NCBI GenBank assembly: GCA_001423545.1
Contig: LMOK01000002.1
Span: 682,001 to 746,000 of the forward strand
Length of the DNA: 64,000 nucleotides
Reading direction: 5' to 3'
Source of the DNA: Orlajensenia sp001423545
GTDB taxonomy: Bacteria > Actinomycetota > Actinomycetes > Actinomycetales > Microbacteriaceae
Of the stretch, positions 8,349-16,887 are shown piece after piece (position 1 is the stretch's first letter; every line of letters begins with the position of its first letter). The notes under the pieces are model-generated. The model had not been told where the DNA came from, ran no database searches, and was given only the letters and a program-made list of their open reading frames with translations. The translations under genes were made by a program, and so were the position numbers.

Positions 8349-9209
8349 TCAGTAGTCTGCGTCCATGAATGACGGGTCCCGGCCGTCGTTGAACGCACCG
8401 ATGCCCTCGCTCCGATCGGGATGTATCGCGGAGCGCCAATGGGCCTCCATCATGATCGCGATGGCCTGCTCGGTCGGTTGTCCCTCGCCCAGCCGCACCG
8501 CGCGCTTGACGGCCTGCACCGCAGTGGGGGAGTTGCCTGCGATCTTCGCCGCGACCGCCAACGCAGCTCCGAGAACCTCCGACGAGGAGTGGAGCTCGTT
8601 CACCATTCCCAACCGGTATGCCTCTTCGGCGGTGATCGGGTCTCCGGTCATGAGCATCTGCAACGCCCGGCCCGGTGGAAGGAGGCGGGGGAGGAAGACG
8701 GGGGATCCTCCGCCGGCGGACAGCCCGATCATCGCCTCGGGTTGGCCGAATGTGGCGTTGCGGGAGGCGAAGATGAAGTCTGTGCTCTGCGCGATCTCGG
8801 AGCCGCCGCCATAGGCGATGCCATTCACGGCGGCGATGATCGGCTTGCGCAGCTGACGGAGGGTGTAGAGAGTGCGATCGAAGTCCTGGCGCTGACGCAG
8901 CCATTGCTCTTTCGTCATCGCGTTGCGTTGGCGCAGGTCACTGCCCACGGAGAAGGCGCGGTCGCCTGCTCCAGTCAGCACGGCGGCACGGATCGACGGG
9001 GTGACTGCAACCCTTTCGAGGATCTCTGTCAGCCGGGCGCCCATCTCCGTCGTGATGGCATTGTCGGCGTGCGGCCGATTCAGGGTGATCACAGCAACTC
9101 GGCCATCGTCACGAAGCTCCATCAGCACCGATTCGGCTGGCTCATCACCTCCGGAGGGCGGTCCGAAATCCAGCGCGTCCCAGCGGTCTGTCGAGCGTGA
9201 ATCGGTCAT
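8349..9209 (-). CDS. Enoyl-CoA hydratase/isomerase family protein
   Basis: The 286-residue protein belongs to the crotonase superfamily. It has the oxyanion-hole segments AFSVGSDLRQ (about 85-95) and NGIAYGGGSEIA (about 128-139), and the helix GQPEAMIGLSAGGG. The catalytic glutamate pair of true hydratases cannot be confirmed: positions after GGGSEIA read QSTDF, so the reaction may be isomerase or thioesterase-like. The start ATG 9209 has an AAGGGG ribosome site, and the upstream extension of the frame runs into DyP-coding sequence. It lies between the DyP peroxidase and sulfite oxidase genes in the same operon. Confidence 0.88.
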   Translation of the reverse strand: MTDSRSTDRWDALDFGPPSGGDEPAESVLMELRDDGRVAVITLNRPHADNAITTEMGARLTEILERVAVTPSIRAAVLTGAGDRAFSVGSDLRQRNAMTKEQWLRQRQDFDRTLYTLRQLRKPIIAAVNGIAYGGGSEIAQSTDFIFASRNATFGQPEAMIGLSAGGGSPVFLPRLLPPGRALQMLMTGDPITAEEAYRLGMVNELHSSSEVLGAALAVAAKIAGNSPTAVQAVKRAVRLGEGQPTEQAIAIMMEAHWRSAIHPDRSEGIGAFNDGRDPSFMDADY

Positions 9210-9244
9210 CTCTGCCCCTTGGTGTTCAGGTGAAACGCGGTGCC

Positions 9245-10609
9245 TCAGGTGTCGAGCTTCGAGAGCCACTGCAGCGCACGCAGGCCGGGTGCGAAGCAGT
9301 ACTCGCCGCCACGGGTCACCACGAATGGCGGCATCTCGGTCAGTCGTTGACGGATCGGGTGGTGCGGAATCGTCATCGTTCCAGTGCCATCGCTCGGACC
9401 GACGAGGGGGTCCTTCTCGGCTGGCGCTCCGATGAAGATGCCGTCGTTGAGCCATTGCGTCTTGACGAACTCGAACTGCCGTTTCAGGTGAGCGCCGGCG
9501 AAGACGAACATGATTCCCCGATCGACCCCGTCATCCTCCAGCACGCCATCCGGGAGCATCGGGCCGTAGCTGGTGCCCCGACGGATCATGCGATGCAGGC
9601 GTACGTTGACGCTGCCGTCGCCGTCGAGTGCGTCACGAGGGTTCGCGCGGCGGGCGTGCGCTCCTGCGGGGCACTTGAACCCGCGCGGATCATCACCGTA
9701 GGAGTAGTGGTTGTTGCGGTGCGCGTCAGATCCGAGTGCGGGGTCGTCCTGATCCGGTGTGATCGCCAGTGGTGCACCGCTCTGCCACCGGCCGACCATT
9801 TTTGCGCCCAGCCGTGCCTCATCGGCGCGATCGACCGCCCGCGCCCGGAGGTAGCTGCGGTAGGCGGCGACGCGGGTGTGGAGTTTGCGGAAGACGACGT
9901 ACGTTCCGTTGCGCCCGAGGATCTCCGGGGCAGGCATCGGGGGCAGCCCACCGGTCTCGTCGGGATATCCCAGGATGATCTCGCCGGCTTTGAGTGGGCG
10001 CTCGTGGGGGTTGCTCGGAGTGATGCCAGTCCCTTCGACGGAGGGCTGTCCGATTCCGTCCTTGAAGCCGAACGACGTCCGCCCGGTGGGGAGCTGGTAG
10101 CAGTCCTGCTGCCAGATGAGCTCGACTCCGTCCACTTCCTCCAGCGCGGCATGCGCTTGCGCCAGTACGACGTCGAGCCGTTCCTTGTCCGGGGACAGAG
10201 CGGCGATCGCCACGTGAACCTCCCCGGTTCCGAGCGGCCACTCCCAGTTCGCGGGACTGCTGGCACCGATGTCGCCGAGTTGGTCGGCGCGGGCGGCCAT
10301 GCCTTCCCGAAACTCCGGGGCGAAGCTCGCGAGCGACTCCGGAGGGACCCCGAGCGCCTCGAGGCCGTTGTACGTGAATGCGACCGTGATCCAAGCGCCG
10401 TTCCTGGGGACGGCTTCCGGGCGACCGGAGTCGACCAGGGGGAGCAGCCGTCGCACGAGCTCACGTCCGCCCGCGCGGTCGGTGATCCGCAGGAGAAGGT
10501 AGCTGCCGACGTAGGGCGATGGTCGCTCGTGCAGAGCGCCACTCTGGATGTCGTCGAGCTCGAGTTCGACGTCGATCTCGCCAGTGCCTGCGCCGGGCTG
10601 CGAATCCAT
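9245..10609 (-). CDS. DyP-type heme peroxidase
   Basis: This 454-residue dye-decolorising peroxidase uses H2O2 to oxidise bulky substrates. It shows the family motif GFKDGIGQPS with the catalytic aspartate at about Asp184, the proximal heme histidine in PAGAHARRANPRD (about His318), and the arginine-rich distal segment MIRRGTSYG. There is no Tat signal, so it is cytoplasmic, and no recognisable encapsulin-targeting tail (it ends LQWLSKLDT). It follows the DUF4331 gene by two bases, so the two are co-transcribed. The length fits class P/C-type DyPs more than Tat-exported class A enzymes. Confidence 0.93.
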   Translation of the reverse strand: MDSQPGAGTGEIDVELELDDIQSGALHERPSPYVGSYLLLRITDRAGGRELVRRLLPLVDSGRPEAVPRNGAWITVAFTYNGLEALGVPPESLASFAPEFREGMAARADQLGDIGASSPANWEWPLGTGEVHVAIAALSPDKERLDVVLAQAHAALEEVDGVELIWQQDCYQLPTGRTSFGFKDGIGQPSVEGTGITPSNPHERPLKAGEIILGYPDETGGLPPMPAPEILGRNGTYVVFRKLHTRVAAYRSYLRARAVDRADEARLGAKMVGRWQSGAPLAITPDQDDPALGSDAHRNNHYSYGDDPRGFKCPAGAHARRANPRDALDGDGSVNVRLHRMIRRGTSYGPMLPDGVLEDDGVDRGIMFVFAGAHLKRQFEFVKTQWLNDGIFIGAPAEKDPLVGPSDGTGTMTIPHHPIRQRLTEMPPFVVTRGGEYCFAPGLRALQWLSKLDT

Positions 10610-10611
10610 GA

Positions 10612-11748
10612 TCAGTGGTGGTGGGCGGGGGCGGACGGGGGATTAGGGTTCGGCTCCGCGAGGTACGGGAAGGTATGGCTACCGGGGCGGGTCGCCGCGT
10701 CGACGCCGTCCCGGATGACCGGCCCGGTCCCGGCGTTGATCAGCTGGGTGAAGATCGTATCCATCACGTCATCGTTGAGCGCCCGTCCGCCGCATGTTTC
10801 GTGGCCCGTACCGCGCATGGCTGCCAGCTCGATCTCAAGGAACGATCCTGTCTCCTGATACGGCTTCGTCACGTCCACGACGAGGTAGTCGGCCATGACG
10901 ACGTCGGTGAGCGGATGGTCGCCGTTGGAGTTCGGGCTCCAATCGATCTTGCCGTCGATGCCGTCCCAGTATGCGAGGTTGGCGTTCAACCGTGCCCGGT
11001 ACGCTCCGGGGTAGGACTCGCCCAGATTGAAAGCGTCTTCGGTGTTGTAGATGTCGCGGATCTCCAAGTCCTGGTTGATCCGATCATGCTGCTTCGGACC
11101 GAGCATCATGTTCTTGACCTCGGGGCGGCCGACGCGTTCGATCCGGACGTTGAACTTCCCGCGCGTCAGCGTCTCCGCCACGAGACCGACCAGTTCGGCG
11201 CCGTCGAGCATTGAGGTGTCCACCTCGACGACCAGGCTGAGCACGCTCTTCCCGTCGAGATAGATGGAGCCCGGATCCGTGAACGCGAGTTGTCCCGTCG
11301 CGATGGTCTTCAACGCTGCCGGCGCATCCATCATGAACGGATCCCACCTGGTGCCCGCGAAGACTCGCACTCCGTGCTCAGCGTCGGAGTTCTCGTCGTT
11401 CACTCGGAAGGGGACGACCTCACCTGTCGGTGTCGTGCAGAACCCGTCCTGCACCACAGTCGCGCCGTCCTCGGCGGGCGTCGGCTCGGAGAAGACACAG
11501 TCGAAGACGAATTCGCGGGAGTCCACGGTGAACGGGGCGCCGCCACTCGTCTCGCTGACCGTGAGGGGACGCACGCGGAATCGGTAGATGAGACCATCGG
11601 ACAACGTGTCAGTCGGCTGCGCGAACGGCAGCGTGTTCATCACCATGACGAGGTGGCCTGGGCGCTCCGGGCTCGGGAACGCGAAGACGTCCGTGATGTC
11701 CGCAATAGGTTCAGCCAGTGCGCGCGGTCCTGAGATGTGATCTGACAT
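10612..11748 (-). CDS. DUF4331 family protein
   Basis: The 378-residue protein has the DUF4331 hallmarks: DHISGPRA near the N-terminus, ADITDVFAFPSP, and a late stretch around NGDHPLTDVVMADYLVVD. The fold is expected to be a beta-propeller-like all-beta protein. Many family members are exported; this one has no signal peptide and is shorter, so it should act in the cytoplasm. Its function is not known. It lies two bases from the DyP peroxidase gene and 22 bases after the preceding operon gene, which suggests a role in the same oxidative process. Confidence 0.85.
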   Translation of the reverse strand: MSDHISGPRALAEPIADITDVFAFPSPERPGHLVMVMNTLPFAQPTDTLSDGLIYRFRVRPLTVSETSGGAPFTVDSREFVFDCVFSEPTPAEDGATVVQDGFCTTPTGEVVPFRVNDENSDAEHGVRVFAGTRWDPFMMDAPAALKTIATGQLAFTDPGSIYLDGKSVLSLVVEVDTSMLDGAELVGLVAETLTRGKFNVRIERVGRPEVKNMMLGPKQHDRINQDLEIRDIYNTEDAFNLGESYPGAYRARLNANLAYWDGIDGKIDWSPNSNGDHPLTDVVMADYLVVDVTKPYQETGSFLEIELAAMRGTGHETCGGRALNDDVMDTIFTQLINAGTGPVIRDGVDAATRPGSHTFPYLAEPNPNPPSAPAHHH

Positions 11749-11770
11749 CGCTGTTCTCGCCCAGCCCTTC

Positions 11771-12319
11771 TCAGCCTGCGGCCTCGTCGAGGAGCGGTTG
11801 CAGCGCCGGATGCCTCAATGCTCCAGCCGCGTCCGGGTGGTCCAGCACGCGTTCGAAAGCGGCATTCACCCGCTGCGCCTTGCGAATCTCCTTCACGGTT
11901 CCCCCGTAATTTCTGGCGTAGGCGGCGGCCGACTGCTGCGCGCCCAGGACGAACGATTTCACGGCGGCGAGATCGGGGAGGCCTTCATAGCCCTCCGTGT
12001 ACTGGAAGATGGCGACGAACAATCTGAGGGTGGGGCCCGACGTGAAGAAGTCCTCCATGTACGCGTCCCACGGGCCGTCGAAGCTGGTGATGAAAGCCAG
12101 CTGCCTGTCCTCGTCGAAGAGGACGAACCTGGCCTCGTGGATGGTCGAGATCGTGATGCCGTATTCGCCTGGCCGATACCCCGGTGTCTCCTGGAGCACC
12201 CGCAGTGCCTCTCGCAACTCCTCCGCTTGGCCTTCCTTGACTCGGAAGAACAGACTGAACTCGCTGGTCGGTCCGACCATCACTCCCGGCTGGTGCGTCT
12301 CTGCATCTGATGTAGTCAT
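11771..12319 (-). CDS. Hypothetical protein, alpha/beta-barrel-like, DyP operon leader
   Basis: The 182-residue soluble protein begins with a region resembling dimeric alpha/beta-barrel domains: a beta strand SEFSLFFRVK, a helix EELREALRVLQE, then HEARFVLFDEDRQLAFITSF. That is the pattern of stress-responsive or heme-associated ferredoxin-like barrels. The C-terminal half is helical. I do not recognise a named family. It is the first gene of the minus-strand operon ending with the sulfite oxidase gene, and a perfect palindrome lies 79 bases upstream. The barrel-like fold and DyP partnership hint at heme or peroxide chemistry, but this is inference. Confidence 0.72.
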   Translation of the reverse strand: MTTSDAETHQPGVMVGPTSEFSLFFRVKEGQAEELREALRVLQETPGYRPGEYGITISTIHEARFVLFDEDRQLAFITSFDGPWDAYMEDFFTSGPTLRLFVAIFQYTEGYEGLPDLAAVKSFVLGAQQSAAAYARNYGGTVKEIRKAQRVNAAFERVLDHPDAAGALRHPALQPLLDEAAG

Positions 12320-12397
12320 CTACGCCTCCAGGCGATTGTGAGAAAACGTCGATCTTCGGTCATCCTTGCAGCCTCGCAGACAACAAGCAATCGAATG

Positions 12398-12411
12398 TGG
12401 AACGTGTTCCA
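12398..12411. promoter_or_regulatory. Palindromic operator candidate upstream of the DyP/DUF4331 operon
   Basis: TGGAACGTGTTCCA is an inverted repeat with 6-base arms and a 2-base centre, 79 bases upstream of the operon start at 12319. Apart from this and the promoter at 12522-12550, I see nothing gene-like in the 306-base gap 12320-12625. Confidence 0.45.
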
Positions 12412-12521
12412 ATCGGCCCCTGACCAGCCAGAGCGCAGCACAGCTGCCGATGCGCACAGGGCCGTTGCCGGGGTGTGCGCATCCTGCACATCGAAACAAC
12501 GACCGCTCTCGGCGATTCGTG

Positions 12522-12550
12522 TTGACGCACCCAGCGCGAAGCAACATACT
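12522..12550 (+). promoter_or_regulatory. Sigma-70 promoter of the DUF7144 gene
   Basis: TTGACG (12522-12527) and CATACT (12545-12550) are spaced by exactly 17 bases. The predicted start of transcription is about 70 bases before the DUF7144 ATG at 12626. This is the best housekeeping-type promoter in the window. Confidence 0.6.
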
Positions 12551-12625
12551 CAGCGCACGGGTGAACTCTCGACCCGACGTACCGCACGACAAGGCTGTCG
12601 GCGGTGATCGCAAAGGGGTAAGCGA

Positions 12626-13030
12626 ATGGCCGAAACATCCAAAGTGACTGGCTGGGTCGGGTGGGTCGGTTTCGCCGGCATCATCCTGATCCTGAGCGGT
12701 GTGTTCAGCCTCATCCAGGGCTTCGTCGCTCTGATCGGGTCCAACTACTACTACGCAGTCGAGAACGGGACCCTGTTCCTGTTCGACCTCACCGGGTGGG
12801 GATGGTGGAACCTCATCATCGGCGCCGTGCTCGTGCTCACGGGAATCGCGTTGTTTACAGGAGCCACCTGGGCGCGTGTCCTGGCCATCATCGCTGCCAG
12901 CCTGAGCGCCATCGGCCAGCTGCTCCTCGTCCCCGCCCAACCGTGGTGGGCGCTCATCGTGATCGCCATCGACATCCTCATCATCTACGCGATCACCGCA
13001 CACGGACGCGAAGTCGTCGACAACGGCTGA
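12626..13030 (+). CDS. DUF7144 family four-helix membrane protein
   Basis: This 134-residue integral membrane protein has four hydrophobic helices (about 12-36, 58-80, 83-103, 108-126) and the aromatic motif LTGWGWWNLIIGAVLVLTG typical of the DUF7144 family. Such proteins are common in actinobacteria, often next to other small membrane or stress genes; function is unknown. The ribosome site AAAGGGG precedes ATG 12626, and a clear sigma-70 promoter lies at 12522-12550. A hairpin follows the stop codon directly, so it is probably a single-gene unit. Confidence 0.88.
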   Translation: MAETSKVTGWVGWVGFAGIILILSGVFSLIQGFVALIGSNYYYAVENGTLFLFDLTGWGWWNLIIGAVLVLTGIALFTGATWARVLAIIAASLSAIGQLLLVPAQPWWALIVIAIDILIIYAITAHGREVVDNG

Positions 13031-13039
13031 TAATCGGCT

Positions 13040-13080
13040 GCCCAGCCCTCTGCGATTTGGCGCAGTCGTGGAGGCTGGGC
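13040..13080 (+). terminator. Hairpin after the DUF7144 gene
   Basis: GCCCAGCCCTC (13040-13050) pairs with GAGGCTGGGC (13071-13080) with one bulge, and CTGCG/CGCAG nests inside. It starts 10 bases after the stop. There is no U-tract, as is common in high-GC actinobacteria. Confidence 0.55.
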
Positions 13081-13117
13081 ACCTCCGTCCCTGTCTCGTA
13101 ATGAAGGCACGGCTCTG

Positions 13118-13306
13118 ATGCTGTTGTCCTCTCGCGCACGCAGCAGTGGCATCGGCTTTCTCGCGGGTTGGGTCCTCGGAATCGTCATCCTCGACGGAGG
13201 TCGGACACTCGTGGCGGTCGCGATGTACACCGTGATCGCCGCATCGACGGTCGCTGTGCCGGTGATCGGCTTTGCGATCATCGGGAAGGGTGTCGCCCCC
13301 TTCTGA
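13118..13306 (+). pseudogene. Decayed GAP-family (Sap/LysE-like) membrane protein remnant
   Basis: The 62-codon frame contains two pieces that look like conserved parts of GAP-family membrane proteins. One is the SSRARSSGIGFLAGWVLGIV block, normally after the first helix. The other is VIAASTVAVPVIGFAIIGKG, normally near the C-terminal half. The first helix is missing upstream (the preceding frame is unrelated), and about 100 residues expected between the blocks are absent. I therefore read it as an internally deleted remnant rather than a real small gene. It could still be expressed as a two-helix peptide. Confidence 0.5.
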
Positions 13307-13362
13307 TCCGTCAGCGCCGTGCGGTAGGGGGCCAACCACCGACCCGTTCATCGAGGGAAGTC

Positions 13363-14622
13363 ATGACTGCAATCGCGATTGTTGCTCTCACGATGATGGT
13401 TCTGTTGTGGTCCGTCTTTTCCAGCCTGCTGGCGCGATGGAACGTCAGCGGGCCGATGCTGTTCACTGCTACAGGGATTCTCGTCACCACGACCTGGGGG
13501 CGCGGCGCCGTCGACGTCGACGCGCCGTCGATTCATCTGCTGGCCGAGGTCACCCTCGCGCTGCTGCTGTTCTCCGATGCCGCCCGGGTGAATCTGTCCG
13601 CTCTCCGCAAGAACCTCGCCGTGCCTGTTCGGTTGCTCGGGTTCGGTCTTCCGCTGTCCATCCTGATCGGGACGATCCTGGCCGCGTGGCTGTTCCATGA
13701 CTTCACCTGGGCGCTGGCGGGGTTCGTTGCGGCTAGCCTTGCGCCCACTGACGCTGCCCTGAGCGCGCAGGTGATCAACGACCAGCGCGTTCCGATGTTC
13801 GCACGGCGGGCGTTGAACGTCGAGAGCGGTCTGAATGATGGACTTGTGACACCGGTGGTGGCATTGACCCTTGCCGTGGTCGTGGGTCAGCTCGGACATG
13901 ACACTGACACTCCCGCCACCGTCATTCGTCCTCTTTTCGAGCTCGGGATCGGTGTGGGGATCGGCGCAGTAGTGGGCTTGGGCAGCGCTTGGCTTCTCGT
14001 GTTCGCGTACAGGCGCGGGTGGACCGCTGTCGGAGGGCGGCGTCTCGCGGCGCTCGCCGCCGCACTTGCCAGTTTCAGCAGCGCGCTCGCACTGAATGGG
14101 AACGCGTTCGTCGCCGCGTTCGTTGCGGGCCTCGCCTTCGGTTCGTTGCTTCCGCGCGACTTCCCGGAGAGAGAAGGAATCAGCGATCTGCCCGAACTCG
14201 GCGGCGAGTTCCTTGCCTTGGTGGTCTGGTTCCTGTTCGGCGCCGCGCTCGTGCCTCTGGCCTTCAGCTACTTCTCGCCGTGGATGCTCCTCTATGCCGT
14301 CTTGAGTTTGACGGTGGTCCGGATGCTGCCCGTTGCCCTCGCTCTGATCGGCACACGCCAGGACCGGTCGACCGTCTTGTTCATCGGATGGTTCGGTCCG
14401 CGCGGGCTGGCATCCGTGGTCTTCGCGCTGCTTGCAGTCGAGGAGTTTGGCGGGCCGAGCGTCATCGGCGAGGCTCTCGGAACGATCGTGATCACCGTGC
14501 TGCTCAGCGTGATCGCTCACGGCATGACCGCGGCGCCGTTCGCGTTGCTCTACGGTCGCAACACACACCGTTCCGGCCTCGACGAAGAGGGCCCGCGCGC
14601 TCGACACCAGATCCATCGCTGA
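13363..14622 (+). CDS. Cation:proton antiporter (CPA1/NhaP type)
   Basis: This 419-residue membrane protein exchanges Na+ or K+ for protons. It has about 12 hydrophobic helices and the CPA signature residues: APTDAAL (about residues 126-132) and ESGLNDG with the paired Asn-Asp of the ion site (about residues 151-157). The late motif GWFGPRGLASVVFALL is also typical of NhaP/CPA1 exchangers. The start ATG 13363 follows a GAGGGAAG ribosome site; the earlier open frame overlaps the GAP remnant and is not used. The C-terminal tail is short, without a regulatory domain. Confidence 0.9.
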   Translation: MTAIAIVALTMMVLLWSVFSSLLARWNVSGPMLFTATGILVTTTWGRGAVDVDAPSIHLLAEVTLALLLFSDAARVNLSALRKNLAVPVRLLGFGLPLSILIGTILAAWLFHDFTWALAGFVAASLAPTDAALSAQVINDQRVPMFARRALNVESGLNDGLVTPVVALTLAVVVGQLGHDTDTPATVIRPLFELGIGVGIGAVVGLGSAWLLVFAYRRGWTAVGGRRLAALAAALASFSSALALNGNAFVAAFVAGLAFGSLLPRDFPEREGISDLPELGGEFLALVVWFLFGAALVPLAFSYFSPWMLLYAVLSLTVVRMLPVALALIGTRQDRSTVLFIGWFGPRGLASVVFALLAVEEFGGPSVIGEALGTIVITVLLSVIAHGMTAAPFALLYGRNTHRSGLDEEGPRARHQIHR

Positions 14623-14678
14623 GCGTCCCCGCACGAGTGGTGGTGGACGCGTGAACGCGCCTTCCCTATCCTGATCGC

Positions 14679-15962
14679 GTGTCAGCTACAGAACCCGCTG
14701 TCGAGTACGAGCGCCCGCACGGCCTGCGGCGCATGCTCGGGCGGGATCCGCACGAGGCGCACCGCTCGGTCACCCCCCTGGAGCTGCTGTTCGACCTGAC
14801 GCTCGTGGTGTCGTTCGCGCAGGCGGGCGATCAACTGGCCCACTACGTGGCCGAGGGGCACCTCGCCACGGCTGTGTGGGGCTTCGCATTCGTGCTGCTC
14901 TCGGTGTGCTGGGCGTGGATCAACTTCACGTGGTTCGCCTCGGCGTTCGACACCGACGACTGGCTGCAGCGCGTGCTGACGATGGTGCAGATGATCGGTG
15001 TCATCATCGTCGCGCTCGGCATCCCGGCCGTCTTCGAGTCGATCGACTCCGGCGGGGCATTCAACTTCGTGACGGTGGCCGTGGGCTACGTCGTGATGCG
15101 CGCCTCATTGGTGCTGATGTGGCTGCGAGTGGCCAAGCAGGATCCGGTGAACCGCCGCGTCGCTCTGCGGTACGCCGTCTACAACGCGATCATCCAGGCC
15201 GGATGGCTGACCGTCGCCCTGCTCCGGATCGAGAGCGTCCCGCTCCTCTGCACCCTGCTCGTCGTCCTCTGGGTGGCCGAGTTCGTCGGCCACCCGTACG
15301 CGACATGGAAGGCCAGGGACGCCGGCGACAATTGGCAGGGCACCCCATGGAATGCGGGTCACATCGCGGAGCGATACGGACTCCTCGTCATCATCACGCT
15401 CGGCGAGGGGATCCTCGGAACGATCACGGCGGTCGCCGCCATGGTCGCCAACGTGGGCTGGAGCAGTGAGGCGATCCTCATCGTCATCGCGGGCACCGGA
15501 CTCACCTTCGGTCTGTGGTGGACCTACTTCATCTTTCCGTCGGCACCCGTGCTCGCCCGGCACCGTGAGCGCAAGTGGGCGTGGGGCTACGGCCATATCG
15601 TCCTGTTCGGCGCGCTCGCCGCGGTCGGCGCCGGCCTCCACGTGGCCGCCTATGCGGCCGAGGGCGAGTCGGAGATCGGCACGGTAGGGGTCGTGCTGTC
15701 GGTCGCGGTCCCGGTGCTCGTCTTCACGCTGGCCTATTTCGTGCTCTGGTCGATCCTCTTCCGAGCTGTCGACCGCTTCCATGTCCTGCTGGCAGCAGCC
15801 ATGGTGCTCATCCTCGTCGTCGCCGTGCTGTTCGCGGCCGGCGGTGTTCCGCTGGGCTGGTGCCTGTTCGTCGTGATGCTCTCACCGTTCGTGGTCGCGG
15901 TCGGCTACGAGACGGCCGGGTACCGCCACGTCGAGGCGGACATGCGACGTGAGACGCAATGA
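14679..15962 (+). CDS. ltrA: Low temperature requirement protein A (LtrA) family membrane protein
   Basis: The 427-residue protein has about 12 membrane helices and the LtrA N-terminal signature VTPLELLFDLTLVVSFAQAG (about residues 31-50). LtrA was named from a Listeria mutant unable to grow in the cold; its biochemical role is unknown. The GTG start at 14679 lies 6 bases after a TATCCT element (14667-14672), the arrangement of a leaderless transcript, and there is no ribosome site. It sits alone between the antiporter and a hydrolase. Confidence 0.9.
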   Translation: MSATEPAVEYERPHGLRRMLGRDPHEAHRSVTPLELLFDLTLVVSFAQAGDQLAHYVAEGHLATAVWGFAFVLLSVCWAWINFTWFASAFDTDDWLQRVLTMVQMIGVIIVALGIPAVFESIDSGGAFNFVTVAVGYVVMRASLVLMWLRVAKQDPVNRRVALRYAVYNAIIQAGWLTVALLRIESVPLLCTLLVVLWVAEFVGHPYATWKARDAGDNWQGTPWNAGHIAERYGLLVIITLGEGILGTITAVAAMVANVGWSSEAILIVIAGTGLTFGLWWTYFIFPSAPVLARHRERKWAWGYGHIVLFGALAAVGAGLHVAAYAAEGESEIGTVGVVLSVAVPVLVFTLAYFVLWSILFRAVDRFHVLLAAAMVLILVVAVLFAAGGVPLGWCLFVVMLSPFVVAVGYETAGYRHVEADMRRETQ

Positions 15963-16113
15963 GCGCGACGCAGCACTGAGCGGTCCGATTCCACGCCGAC
16001 GGATGAACCCGGCGTGTGAACTGTCGACAGTGACAGTTCAGGCGACGATCTTCCCCGAGCAACCTCGAACGACGCGTTCCCGATGCACGCTGCGTTTCCG
16101 ACAGGATGAGGGG

Positions 16114-16845
16114 ATGCAGCTGAAGACGACGACCACTGGCTCGGGACCGCGACACGTCGGGCTGGTGCATGGTCTCGGCGCATCGGCGGCGACCTGGGGA
16201 CCGTTCATCGAGCGGCTCGCCGCCACGGGACGCTACACCGTGACGACCGTCGATCTGCGCGGGCACGGCCGGAGCCCCCGAGCTGAGTCGTACCGCGTCG
16301 ATGACATGGCTGCCGATCTGGTCGACTCACTTCCATCGGGACTCGACAGCGTCGTCGGCCACTCGCTGGGCGGTGTGGTGCTGTACCGCGCCGTCGCCCG
16401 GCTCGAACCTGGCCGTGCGGTGTATCTCGATCCCGGATTCGCCCTGGCCCTACCGACGAGCGGCCTGGCCGGACGACTGTTCTGGATGGCGCCGCTCGTG
16501 TCGCTCGGGTTCGCCCAGCTCGGGCAGGCCAAGGCCAGCGCCGCGGCCCGGGCTGCGTACAGTCCCGAGACCCGCGCGCTACTCGACGACGCGAAGAAGC
16601 AGTTCGACGCGCGGATGGCCGTCGGCGTGTTCCGGGATGTCGCGTTCCACCCGGTCCCGGCCGAAGCGCCCGCAGTGCCCTCGACGATCGTGCTCTCCGA
16701 CCAGTCGGCGGCGGTTCTGCCCGACTCCTTGGCCGCCGGCCTCGAGCAGCAAGGCTGGCAGGTGCGCCGCATCCCGGGCGTGCGCCATGACATGCAGCTG
16801 GAAGACCCCGACCGCACGTTCGCTGTGGTCGAGGACGTGCTGTAG
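16114..16845 (+). CDS. Alpha/beta hydrolase
   Basis: This 243-residue soluble hydrolase shows the oxyanion-hole motif VHGLGASAATWG (about residues 18-29), DLRGHGRSP, the nucleophile elbow GHSLGG with Ser84, and a late histidine in VRHDMQLED. It most likely cleaves an ester, lactone or amide; the substrate is unknown. I used ATG 16114, since the frame open from 15949 adds an Arg-rich stretch unlike a hydrolase N-terminus. Convergent with the NAD(P)-binding protein gene. Confidence 0.87.
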   Translation: MQLKTTTTGSGPRHVGLVHGLGASAATWGPFIERLAATGRYTVTTVDLRGHGRSPRAESYRVDDMAADLVDSLPSGLDSVVGHSLGGVVLYRAVARLEPGRAVYLDPGFALALPTSGLAGRLFWMAPLVSLGFAQLGQAKASAAARAAYSPETRALLDDAKKQFDARMAVGVFRDVAFHPVPAEAPAVPSTIVLSDQSAAVLPDSLAAGLEQQGWQVRRIPGVRHDMQLEDPDRTFAVVEDVL

Positions 16846-16887
16846 CTGGCTTGGTGGCATCCGCCGATATTCCCTCGGGTTGTCGCG

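Noticed and set aside
9197..10858. 553-codon plus-strand frame over the DyP gene
   Set aside because: Contains no domain pattern, while the minus strand has diagnostic DyP residues.
13348..14634. 428-codon minus-strand frame over the antiporter gene
   Set aside because: Very polar, Gln/Glu/Arg-rich reading opposite a membrane protein, a known artefact of complementing hydrophobic codons.
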